This document shows, piece after piece, positions 7,620-15,232 of a DNA stretch of 64,000 nucleotides. Source of the stretch: Pedococcus bigeumensis (GTDB taxonomy: Bacteria; Actinomycetota; Actinomycetes; Actinomycetales; Dermatophilaceae); contig NZ_RCZM01000001.1 in assembly GCF_006438965.1 (NCBI RefSeq), forward strand, positions 1,097 through 65,096, in the 5' to 3' direction. How positions within the stretch are numbered: the first letter of the stretch is position 1; the number at the start of each line of letters is the position of its first letter. Below the pieces are notes generated by a model, which saw only the letters and a list, made by a program, of their open reading frames with translations, had not been told where the DNA came from and ran no database searches. The translations under genes and the position numbers were made by a program.

Positions 7620-8816
7620 ATGGTCGGCACCCCGGACGGCGACAGCTGGGCGACCCTGCCGCGACGGCTGGACCGCCGGACCGCCGCGTGGCTCGTGGAT
7701 GCCGTCGCGCCGGGCTCGCGCCGAGGGAGCTGGTCGCCCGGGCAGGGCGTCCCGGAAGGTCTGCTGACGGCTGCCCAGATCCACGGCGTCGAGGGGTGGG
7801 TGCGCCAGCGAGCCCTGACGTCCGGAGTGGTGCTGGACGGGGTGGACGTGGCAGTGCACGCCGTCCTCGGCCGGCACCAACGTGCCCTCGTCGACCTGGG
7901 GCTGGCCCACGGGGCGCTCACCGCGGCAGCGGTCCGGTTCCTCGTCGTCAAGGGGCCGGCCGTGACCCGCTGGTATGCCGAGCCGAGCCTTCGCTCCTAC
8001 GTCGACCTCGACGTCGTGGTGGCTCCCGAGGACCTCGGTGGCGCGCTCGACGCGTTGGAGGGTGCGGGCTTCACCCTGCTCGACGCCAACTGGCCGTTCC
8101 TGCTCGATGCCGATGTCCACGAGCTGGTCCTGCGGACTCCCTCTGGGGGCGCGCTGGACCTGCACTGGTCGCTCGGGCCGTCGCCGATGTCCATCGACCG
8201 CTCGCCTGCCTTCGGGGTCCTCCATGGCCGGTCGGTCGAGTTCGATGCCGGTCCGGTGGCCGTCCGCGGCCTGGGTGACGCTGATGCCGTGGTCCACCTC
8301 GCCGTCCACGCCGCGGCGTCCGGCGGGCACCGACTCGTGTGGCTGACCGACCTGCGGGCGGCCATCACCGCCACCGCGCCGGATGCCGCCGTGCTGGGGC
8401 GCGTGGCTGACGAGTGGGGCGCCCGACCTGCGCTGGACCTCATGCTCGGCCGACTGAGGCGAGTCACGGGCGACGCGAGATCGCAGTCGTACCAGGATGG
8501 CTCGTGGCACCCGTGGTCGTTGGTCGACGGAGCCGTCACCTGGGTTTCGCCGCCCGAGCGGACCGCGACGGGCGGTTCGCTGAGTCGCCTGGTTGCCCGC
8601 TCCAGCAGGCAGACGTCGGCTGCGAGCCTCGCTGCGCTCGGGTGGAAGTCCCTGTCTCGGACGGCGGGCGCGCTCACCCGGTCGGCCGGATCCGGCGGTG
8701 ACCTGTCACCTGCACAGCGCGCCGACCCGACCTCCCCCACGTCGGCCCGACGTCCGGTCGGGGGAGCAGCGGGGCGGTCCGAGTTCGTCAGGCGGGTGCG
8801 CGAGCGCCGACGGTGA
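7620..8816 (+). CDS. nucleotidyltransferase-like protein (NTP_transf_5 type)
   Basis: A 398-residue protein of the uncharacterised nucleotidyltransferase family. The core is LVVKGPAVTRWYAEPSLRSYVDLDVVV near residues 100-126. Its D-L-D pair within a KG…R-D-D/E pattern corresponds to the metal-binding acidic residues of minimal nucleotidyltransferases, and GGALDLHWSLGP follows. Substrate is unknown. Homologues are frequently found in exopolysaccharide and RiPP-like loci, often next to PqqD-like proteins, as here. ATG 7620 gives the family-like start; a GTG at 7506 would add 38 residues of poor quality. Its 3' end overlaps the convergent PqqD-like gene by 29 bases. Confidence 0.65.
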   Translation: MVGTPDGDSWATLPRRLDRRTAAWLVDAVAPGSRRGSWSPGQGVPEGLLTAAQIHGVEGWVRQRALTSGVVLDGVDVAVHAVLGRHQRALVDLGLAHGALTAAAVRFLVVKGPAVTRWYAEPSLRSYVDLDVVVAPEDLGGALDALEGAGFTLLDANWPFLLDADVHELVLRTPSGGALDLHWSLGPSPMSIDRSPAFGVLHGRSVEFDAGPVAVRGLGDADAVVHLAVHAAASGGHRLVWLTDLRAAITATAPDAAVLGRVADEWGARPALDLMLGRLRRVTGDARSQSYQDGSWHPWSLVDGAVTWVSPPERTATGGSLSRLVARSSRQTSAASLAALGWKSLSRTAGALTRSAGSGGDLSPAQRADPTSPTSARRPVGGAAGRSEFVRRVRERRR

Positions 8817-9075
8817 CAGCGCCGTGGCGCAGCAGGGTCTCGGCGACCTCGCCCACGACCGTCTCGACGTCGGGAACCGGCTGCTCGTAGGCGCTCGCCA
8901 CGACCGTCGAGATCTGCGCGAGCGACGTGGCGCCGTCGACCAGGGCCAGGATGTCCGCGGCGGTCCGGTTCAGCGCCAGGGTGGCGCCGGACTCCGCGTT
9001 GAAGACGGACAGGTCCGCACCGAGCGGCAGCATGCTCACGGCGGGGGCGAGCACCAACACCGTCTCGAGGTCCAT
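8788..9075 (-). CDS. PqqD-like (RRE-fold) protein
   Basis: A 95-residue protein with the PqqD/RRE pattern: LSVFNAESGATLALNRTAADILALVDG, then a helical stretch ending in VVGEVAETLLRHGAV. PqqD-type winged-helix proteins bind leader peptides in RiPP pathways. Many stand-alone copies lie in polysaccharide loci with unknown roles, and no radical SAM RiPP enzyme is adjacent here. The start is uncertain: ATG 9075 gives a normal family length, while ATG 9138 would add 21 residues; neither has a strong Shine-Dalgarno. It overlaps the convergent nucleotidyltransferase gene by 29 bases, which hints at mutual antisense effects or joint inheritance. Confidence 0.7.
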   Translation of the reverse strand: MDLETVLVLAPAVSMLPLGADLSVFNAESGATLALNRTAADILALVDGATSLAQISTVVASAYEQPVPDVETVVGEVAETLLRHGAVTVGARAPA

Positions 9076-9398
9076 GGGCCGACGGTAGGGCAGCCCGGCG
9101 TCCGTTGTCCTACGCCCGATGACGTAGTGCCGGGTCATGCGAATGTCGCTCGGCTCAACCAACGGCCGGAAATAGGATTCTGGTGTTGCCCAACGTAGAG
9201 GAAGAGCTCCGGGTCGCCTTTCCAGTCGCACAACGGCCGGCAAGTGGGAGCCTCCGTGAGGACCAGGAACAGGCAGGGCCGAGCCGGTCGCAGAATCGTC
9301 AAGTTGCACAGTCGTGAACCAGCAGTGTCGTGAACTGACATGGTCGTGACATACGAGGGATGTCGTCGCAGGGACACCGCAGGGAAGGACGCACGAAC
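9076..9398. other. 323-base divergent intergenic region
   Basis: It separates the PqqD-like gene from the LAFTG protein gene. It holds the alternative upstream PqqD starts and the three GTCGTGA repeats listed separately. No other gene is visible. Confidence 0.5.
9311..9349 (+). promoter_or_regulatory. three GTCGTGA direct repeats at 16-bp spacing
   Basis: GTCGTGA starts at 9311, 9327 and 9343, exactly 16 bp apart; the first two extend to GTCGTGAAC. They lie 50-88 bases before the ATG of the small Tat/LAFTG protein. Regular phasing suggests a multi-site regulator binding region or promoter-proximal operator. Confidence 0.45.
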
Positions 9399-9806
9399 AT
9401 GACACACAGTGACGAGGCAGGGCTGCTCAGCCGTCGCACGGCGCTCAGAGGGGCGGCCGGACTGGCTGGGGCTGCGTGGCTGGTCCCCGTCGTGACCGTG
9501 GTCTCGATGGACTCGGCGTCAGCCGCGTCAGCTCCTCCGCCCTCGAGCGGTGGCGGGACCAACGGCGGGGGTGCCACTGCCGACTCCGGTGGATCCACCG
9601 GGTCAGGAGGAACAGCGGCCTCGGCGCTGGCCTTCACCGGTAGCAACACCGCCGGCGCGGCCGGGATCGGGCTGGCCACGGCGGCAGCCGGTGCCGCCGC
9701 CATCACCGTCGCGGCCAAGCTGCGCCGATCCCAGTCACGCGTGACCGAGCCCGAGGCCCCCGTCGCAGGGCGGCACGGGGCTGAGGGCGACGCCGGCGAG
9801 AGCTAG
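9399..9806 (+). CDS. small Tat-exported protein with LAFTG sortase-E type anchor
   Basis: A 135-residue surface protein with almost no folded domain. Residues 9-34 hold a twin-arginine signal (SRRTALRGAAGLAGAAWLVP). A ~45-residue Gly/Ser/Thr/Pro linker follows. Then LAFTG precedes a hydrophobic helix (about 20 residues) and KLRR, the order of a cell-wall sorting signal. LAxTG is the motif recognised by actinobacterial class E sortases. The mature anchored part would be a short flexible chain only, so it could be a glycan attachment stub rather than an enzyme (inference from its place at the end of the polysaccharide locus). ATG 9399 is preceded by AGGGAAGGA. Confidence is good for export and anchoring, low for role. 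Confidence 0.75.
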   Translation: MTHSDEAGLLSRRTALRGAAGLAGAAWLVPVVTVVSMDSASAASAPPPSSGGGTNGGGATADSGGSTGSGGTAASALAFTGSNTAGAAGIGLATAAAGAAAITVAAKLRRSQSRVTEPEAPVAGRHGAEGDAGES

Positions 9807-9863
9807 CGGGGCCCGCGCCGCCCTCGGGGGACGGTGGTGGCGCGCCGGCCCCGCGCCAATCGA

Positions 9864-9894
9864 CGTATGGCGGGTGGGCACCACCCGGCATACG
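9864..9894 (+). terminator. GTATGCCG-family hairpin after the LAFTG gene
   Basis: Two 14-nt arms (9864-9877 and 9881-9894) pair with a single mismatch around GCA. The arms carry the GTATG-CGGGTGG / CCACCCGGCATAC pattern also seen at 31836-31868. It probably terminates the LAFTG transcript. Confidence 0.55.
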
Positions 9895-9973
9895 CGTCTG
9901 GGTGAGCGGAGCGGGGCTGCCGGCCGCCGGCCGCTCGGGACTGTCAGCCGCGAAGGTTAGAGTGGCAGCACCA

Positions 9974-10003
9974 CCCCACCAGCACTAGCTGTTGGGGGTT
10001 TTG
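9974..10003 (+). terminator. intrinsic-terminator-like hairpin in the mfd leader
   Basis: CCCCACCAGC (9974-9983) pairs with GCTGTTGGGG (9988-9997) with one mismatch and a 4-nt loop, followed by GTTTTG. It lies 43 bases before the mfd start, so it is either a second terminator for the upstream gene or an attenuator in the mfd leader. Confidence 0.4.
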
Positions 10004-10045
10004 CGCTGTCAAGAGACACAGTGTGTTGCCTTCAGGAGCCCTGTC

Positions 10046-13000
10046 ATGACCCTCGCCCCGCTGCTCGACCTGCTCGGCGCCGACCCAGCCGTCGGTCGGG
10101 CCCTTGCGGTCGCCCGTACCGGTGAGCCGGCCGCCGACCTCGCGGTCACGGCCGGCGCCAGGCCCGCCCTGATCGCCGCGTTGGCGCGCGACAGCGGCCG
10201 ACCGATCCTGGCGGTGACGGCGACGACCCGTGAGGCAGAGGACCTCGTCGCGGCACTCGGCTGCTTCCTCGACCGCGACCGGGTGGCCGACTTCCCGGCC
10301 TGGGAGACGCTGCCCCACGAGCGGCTCAGCCCTCGCAGCGACACGGTCGGCAAGCGGCTGGCCGTGCTGCGCCGGCTCAAGCACCCCGATCCCTCCGACC
10401 CGACCTACGGTCCGCTCGACGTGGTCGTGGCCCCGGTGCGTGCCGTGCTCCAGCCGGTGTCGCAGGGCCTGGGTGACCTCGCTCCGGTGGCGCTCAAGGC
10501 CGGGGACGACGCGCCCCTCGAGCAGGTCGTCGAGGACCTCGCCGCCGCGGCCTACACCCGCACGGACCTGGTGGAGCGCCGCGGGGAGTTCGCCGTGCGC
10601 GGTGGCATCCTCGACGTCTTCCCGCCGACCGAGGACCACCCGGTCCGGGTGGAGTTCTGGGGCGACACGGTCGAGGAGATCCGCTGGTTCAAGGTCGCCG
10701 ACCAGCGCAGCCTCGAGGTGGCCGAGCACGGACTGTGGGCCCCGCCCTGCCGCGAGGTGCTGCTGACCGACTCCGTGCGAGCCCGAGCGGCCGCGCTGAT
10801 GGACCAGCTGCCCGGCGCGGTCGACCTGCTGGCCAAGCTCGCCGAGGGCATCGCGGTCGAGGGCATGGAGTCGCTGGCGCCGGCCCTCGTCGACGGCATG
10901 GAGAGCGTGCTCGACACCCTGCGCGACGGCACCGCGGTGGTCCTGTGCGACCCCGAGCGCGTGCGCACTCGGGCCCACGACCTCGTGGCCACCAGCCAGG
11001 AGTTCCTCGAGGCCGGCTGGGCCAACGCTGCGGTCGGCAACACCGTGCCGATCGACCTCCAGGGCATCCTCGGGACTGCGTCGTTCTGGAGCCTTGCCGA
11101 CCTGCGCGCCCACGCGGGTGCCGCCGGTATGCCGTGGTGGGACCTCGGCCCGTTCGTCGCCGACGAGGAGCTCGCCGAGGGCGACTCGGTCGTCGTCAAC
11201 ACCGGTCTGGAGGAGGCGCCGCGCTACCGGGGCAGCACGCCCGATGCCGTGGCAGACCTGCAGCGCTGGGTCGCCGACGGGTGGCGGGTCGTGGTGGTCA
11301 CCGAGGGTCCGGGTCTGGCTCGCCGTGTCGCCGAGGTGCTGGCCGACGAGTCGGTGGCCGCCCGGCTCGACGCAGACCTGAGCGACCTGAGTGACGGCGT
11401 GGTGCACCTGACGACAGGCAGTGTCGGCAGCGGTTTTCTCTCTCCTGCAAGCAAGTTCGCGTTCATCACCGAGACCGATCTCACCGGCACGCCGGGTCAG
11501 GGCGGCTCCACCAAGGACATGCGCAAGATGCCCTCGCGGCGGCGCAACCAGGTCGACCCGCTCCAGCTCAAGCCCGGCGACTTCGTGGTCCACGAGCAGC
11601 ACGGCGTCGGCAAGTTCGTCGAGATGGTCCAGCGCACCATTGGCGCTGCGACACGTGAGTACCTCCTCATCGAGTACGCCCCCGGCAAGCGCGGCCAACC
11701 GGGGGACCGGCTCTTCGTGCCGACTGACCAGCTCGACCAGGTCACCCGCTACGTCGGTGGCGAGCTGCCCACGCTCAACAAGATGGGCGGCAGCGACTGG
11801 GCCAAGACCAAGGGCCGGGCGCGCAAGTACGTCAAGCAGATCGCGGCCGAGCTGATCCAGCTCTACTCCGCCCGGATGGCCACGGCCGGCCACGCCTTCG
11901 CGCCGGACACCCCGTGGCAGCGCGAGCTCGAGGACGCCTTTTCCTACGTCGAGACCCCCGACCAGCTCAGCTCCATCGACGAGGTCAAGGCCGACATGGA
12001 GCGCACCGTGCCCATGGACCGGCTCATCTGCGGTGACGTCGGCTACGGCAAGACCGAGATCGCCGTGCGTGCCGCGTTCAAGGCGATCCAGGACGGCAAG
12101 CAGGTCGCGGTGCTCGTCCCCACCACCCTGCTCGTCCAGCAGCACCTGCAGACCTTCACCGAGCGCTACCAGCAGTTCCCGGTCGTGGTCCGTCCGCTGT
12201 CCCGGTTCCAGAGCGACAAGGAGGCCCGCGAGACCCTCGCCGGACTCGCCGACGGCAGCGTCGACCTCGTCATCGGCACCCATCGGCTGCTGAGCGGCAC
12301 GATCCAGTACAAGGACCTCGGACTCGTCGTGATCGACGAGGAGCAGCGGTTCGGCGTCGAGCACAAGGAACAGCTCAAGACGTTGCGGACTGCTGTCGAT
12401 GTCCTCGCCATGTCGGCCACCCCCATCCCGCGCACGCTCGAGATGGCCGTGACCGGCATACGCGAGATGTCCACTCTCGCAACGCCGCCCGAGGAGCGGC
12501 ACCCGGTCCTCACCTACGTCGGTGCCTACGACGAGAAGCAGATCGTTGCCGCGATCCGACGCGAGCTGTTGCGTGAGGGACAGGTTTTCCTGGTCCACAA
12601 CAAGGTGTCCACCATCGAGCGCGCCGCGAGCCGGGTGCGCGAGCTCGTGCCCGAGGCCCGGGTGGCCACCGCCCACGGCAAGATGGGCGAGCACAAGCTG
12701 GAACAGGTCGTCCTCGACTTCTGGGACAAGAAGTTCGACGTGCTCGTCTGCACCACGATCGTCGAGACCGGCCTGGACATCTCCAACGCCAACACCCTGA
12801 TCGTCGAGCGGTCCGACGTCCTCGGGCTCTCCCAGCTGCACCAGCTGCGTGGCCGGGTCGGGCGAGGTCGGGAGCGGGCCTACTGCTACTTCCTCTACCC
12901 GCCCGAGAAGCCGATGACCGAGACCGCCCACGACCGGCTGCAGACGATGGCCAGCCACACCGACCTCGGCAGCGGCATCCAGATCGCCATGAAGGACCTC

Positions 13001-13633
13001 GAGATCCGCGGCGCCGGCAACCTGCTGGGTGGCGAGCAGTCCGGGCACATAGCGGGCGTCGGCTTCGACCTCTACGTCCGGCTCGTCGGTGAGGCGGTCG
13101 CTGACTTCCGGGGCGACGGCGAGACCGCACCGGGCGAGATCAAGATCGAGCTGCCCGTCGACGCCCACCTCCCGCACGAGTACGTGCCGGGAGAGCGGCT
13201 GCGCCTGGAGGCCTACAAGAAGCTCGCCAGCGTCCTCGACGAGCAGGTGCTCGCCGACATCGAGGCCGAGCTGATCGACCGCTACGGCCCGCTCCCCGAG
13301 ACGGTCCGCAACCTGATGGAGGTCGCCCGCTTGCGCACGGTGGGCCGCCAGGCGGGGGTCGCGGACATCTCGGTGCAGGGCAACTACGTCCGGTTCGGCC
13401 CCGTCGAACTCCCGGAGTCCGCCCAGCTGCGGCTGCAGCGGCTCTACCCGAAGTCGCTCGTCAAGGACGCGGTGCATACCATTCTCGTGCCGAAGCCCAT
13501 GACGGCTCGGGTGGGTGGCCAACCGCTGCGCGACACGGCAGTCTTGCAGTGGGCCAGTGACCTCATCCGAGGCGTGCTGCTCGGCAGCGTCGCCGACGCG
13601 GCTCGGGTCGGCACCGGTCAGGCCGCGCAGTGA
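10046..13633 (+). CDS. mfd: transcription-repair coupling factor
   Basis: A 1195-residue Mfd. It displaces RNA polymerase stalled at DNA lesions and recruits UvrA. The N-terminal third is UvrB-like. A CarD-like RNA polymerase-interacting domain starts near residue 508 (LKPGDFVVHEQHGVGKF). The translocase carries ICGDVGYGKTEIA (Walker A, near 660), the DEEQ box (VVIDEEQRFGVEHKE, near 764), SATPIPRTLEMA, and GRVGRGRERAYCYFLY. The C-terminal TRCF domain follows. ATG 10046 has CAGGAG at 10033-10038, so 18 in-frame upstream codons are excluded. It heads the conserved actinobacterial order mfd–lipoprotein–mazG. Confidence 0.98.
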   Translation: MTLAPLLDLLGADPAVGRALAVARTGEPAADLAVTAGARPALIAALARDSGRPILAVTATTREAEDLVAALGCFLDRDRVADFPAWETLPHERLSPRSDTVGKRLAVLRRLKHPDPSDPTYGPLDVVVAPVRAVLQPVSQGLGDLAPVALKAGDDAPLEQVVEDLAAAAYTRTDLVERRGEFAVRGGILDVFPPTEDHPVRVEFWGDTVEEIRWFKVADQRSLEVAEHGLWAPPCREVLLTDSVRARAAALMDQLPGAVDLLAKLAEGIAVEGMESLAPALVDGMESVLDTLRDGTAVVLCDPERVRTRAHDLVATSQEFLEAGWANAAVGNTVPIDLQGILGTASFWSLADLRAHAGAAGMPWWDLGPFVADEELAEGDSVVVNTGLEEAPRYRGSTPDAVADLQRWVADGWRVVVVTEGPGLARRVAEVLADESVAARLDADLSDLSDGVVHLTTGSVGSGFLSPASKFAFITETDLTGTPGQGGSTKDMRKMPSRRRNQVDPLQLKPGDFVVHEQHGVGKFVEMVQRTIGAATREYLLIEYAPGKRGQPGDRLFVPTDQLDQVTRYVGGELPTLNKMGGSDWAKTKGRARKYVKQIAAELIQLYSARMATAGHAFAPDTPWQRELEDAFSYVETPDQLSSIDEVKADMERTVPMDRLICGDVGYGKTEIAVRAAFKAIQDGKQVAVLVPTTLLVQQHLQTFTERYQQFPVVVRPLSRFQSDKEARETLAGLADGSVDLVIGTHRLLSGTIQYKDLGLVVIDEEQRFGVEHKEQLKTLRTAVDVLAMSATPIPRTLEMAVTGIREMSTLATPPEERHPVLTYVGAYDEKQIVAAIRRELLREGQVFLVHNKVSTIERAASRVRELVPEARVATAHGKMGEHKLEQVVLDFWDKKFDVLVCTTIVETGLDISNANTLIVERSDVLGLSQLHQLRGRVGRGRERAYCYFLYPPEKPMTETAHDRLQTMASHTDLGSGIQIAMKDLEIRGAGNLLGGEQSGHIAGVGFDLYVRLVGEAVADFRGDGETAPGEIKIELPVDAHLPHEYVPGERLRLEAYKKLASVLDEQVLADIEAELIDRYGPLPETVRNLMEVARLRTVGRQAGVADISVQGNYVRFGPVELPESAQLRLQRLYPKSLVKDAVHTILVPKPMTARVGGQPLRDTAVLQWASDLIRGVLLGSVADAARVGTGQAAQ

Positions 13634-13688
13634 CGTCAGGCGATGACCCCCAGTACCTGAAGGCAGGACCAAGAGAAGGATGTTGTCC

Positions 13689-14231
13689 GTGAAGGCATTG
13701 AGTGCGCTGCGTGGGTCGATCGTGACGGCAGTCGTGGTGGGCGTCCTGGCCGTGTCCGGCTGCGCGACCGCCGACACCGCCCTGGTCGTGAACGACGAGC
13801 ACATCAGCTCGCAGGAGCTCCAGGAGGCGGTCAGCCAGCTCAACACCGCCGCGCCCGGCGCCAACCTCGACAACGCCACGGCCCTGACCCTGCTCCTGCG
13901 CGCGCGCTTCACCCAGCGCGTGGCCGACAGTGCCGGCAAGGGCCTGTCCGACAGCCAGGTCGTGGCGGCGCTCAAGACGGACAAGCTCAATGCCGCGGCC
14001 ATCGACATCGTCCGCACGAGCGACGCCTTCAACCCGCAGAACCCGTCGGTGCTGAGCCAGGCCGAGCAGGGCCAGGTGCTGACCGAGCTCGAGAAGGCCG
14101 ACATCACGCTGAACCCTCGCTACGGCCGCCTCGACCGCAAGAACTGGAGCGTCGGGCCGGGCACCCCCAACTGGATCAAGGAGCAGCCGGCTCCGACCGA
14201 GGCCCCGGCCGCTCCCACCCCTCAGGGCTGA
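13689..14231 (+). CDS. SurA N-terminal-like lipoprotein
   Basis: A 180-residue lipoprotein. The signal peptide ends in the lipobox LAVSGC (Cys near residue 23). The next ~150 residues match the SurA/PrsA N-terminal chaperone domain: TALVVNDEHISSQELQEAVSQLN, then a helical core. No PPIase domain is present. The tail is Pro/Ala-rich. The GTG at 13689 is chosen because AGAAGGA (13673-13679) is well spaced for it, whereas the ATG at 13680 directly abuts that sequence. It sits between mfd and mazG, an arrangement common in Actinobacteria. A role in folding exported proteins is inferred from the domain. Confidence 0.8.
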   Translation: MKALSALRGSIVTAVVVGVLAVSGCATADTALVVNDEHISSQELQEAVSQLNTAAPGANLDNATALTLLLRARFTQRVADSAGKGLSDSQVVAALKTDKLNAAAIDIVRTSDAFNPQNPSVLSQAEQGQVLTELEKADITLNPRYGRLDRKNWSVGPGTPNWIKEQPAPTEAPAAPTPQG

Positions 14232-14238
14232 GCCCCAG

Positions 14239-15213
14239 GTGACGGGTCGGCTGACCCTGCTGGTCGGCAGCCCGCGCATCGCACCGGGCCTGTTCACCCA
14301 CGCCGCGTGGCAGGCTCTGGACGCCGCCGACGCGATCCTCGCGCGCGACGACACCGAACCGCTTGCCGACGCCGTGTCCGAGGCGGGTATGCCGGTGGCT
14401 CACCTCGGTGACGTAGCCGCACCCGAGCTGGCGCGGAACCTGATGGACCGGGCCGCCGAGGGCGAGGTCGTCTGGGTGTCGTCGGCCGACGGCGACCCCG
14501 GGCTGACCGACGCGATCGCCTCGGAGGTCTCGCGGCTCGGCTCGCCCCCCGAGGTGGAGGTCCTCGTGGCGTCCTGGGACGTCCCAGGGTCGCGGCTGCT
14601 CGACCTCGTTGCCGTGATGGACCGGCTCCGGTCGCCGGGTGGCTGCCCGTGGGACGCCGAGCAGACCCACGAGTCGCTGGTGAAGTACCTCATCGAGGAG
14701 ACCCACGAAGCCGCCGAGGCGATCGAGTCCGGCGACCGTGACCACATCCGCGAGGAGCTCGGCGACGTTCTGCTCCAGGTCGTCTTCCAGGCCCGGGTGG
14801 CCCAGGAGCACGCCAGCGAGCCGTTCGACGTCGACGACGTGGCCGGCGCCATCATCGAGAAGCTGGTCCGCCGGCACCCCCACGTCTTCGCCGACGGCGA
14901 CGCCTCCACCCCCGCCGACGTGGAGCGCGCCTGGGAGCAGATCAAGGCCGCCGAGCGCGCGCAGAAGCCGCCGCACGGCGGCGGCGAGGACGGCCACCAG
15001 GGCCTGCTGCACGGCATACCCAGGTCGTTGCCGAGCCTGCTCGCCGCCGAGAAGGCGCTGGCCCGCTGGGAGCGCACGGGGGGAGACCTCGGCTCCGTGA
15101 CGGCCGAGGATGGCGATCTCGGGTCGCAGCTGCTCGCGCTCGTGGCGCGGGCACGTCAGCAGGGCGAGTCGGCAGATGCGTTGCTGCGTAGGGCCCTGGG
15201 AGATTTCGGCTGA
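14239..15213 (+). CDS. mazG: nucleoside triphosphate pyrophosphohydrolase MazG
   Basis: A 324-residue house-cleaning enzyme that hydrolyses (d)NTPs to monophosphates and PPi. The first ~125 residues form a divergent tetrapyrrole-methylase-like N-terminal region (LTLLVGSPRIAPGLFTHAAW), as in many actinobacterial MazG proteins. The MazG fold begins at LLDLVAVMDRLRSPGGCPWDAEQTHESL. The metal-binding EExxE and ExxD helices are visible in LIEETHEAAEAI and IREELGDVLLQVVFQARV. The tail PRSLPSLLAAEKALARWERTG is typical. GTG 14239 starts seven bases after the lipoprotein stop, so they are probably cotranscribed. In related genomes eno or lpqU follows; here the regulator array intervenes. Confidence 0.92.
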   Translation: MTGRLTLLVGSPRIAPGLFTHAAWQALDAADAILARDDTEPLADAVSEAGMPVAHLGDVAAPELARNLMDRAAEGEVVWVSSADGDPGLTDAIASEVSRLGSPPEVEVLVASWDVPGSRLLDLVAVMDRLRSPGGCPWDAEQTHESLVKYLIEETHEAAEAIESGDRDHIREELGDVLLQVVFQARVAQEHASEPFDVDDVAGAIIEKLVRRHPHVFADGDASTPADVERAWEQIKAAERAQKPPHGGGEDGHQGLLHGIPRSLPSLLAAEKALARWERTGGDLGSVTAEDGDLGSQLLALVARARQQGESADALLRRALGDFG

Positions 15214-15232
15214 GGCTCAAACGCGACTTCGG

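Noticed and set aside
8788-9806. RiPP cluster with the LAFTG protein as precursor
   Set aside because: The small protein has a Tat signal and wall anchor, not a leader-core layout, and no RiPP-type modifying enzyme is adjacent.
9944-14107. A very long open frame on the strand opposite mfd
   Set aside because: It mirrors mfd codon structure; mfd has clear motifs and a Shine-Dalgarno, so the opposite frame is an artefact of high GC.
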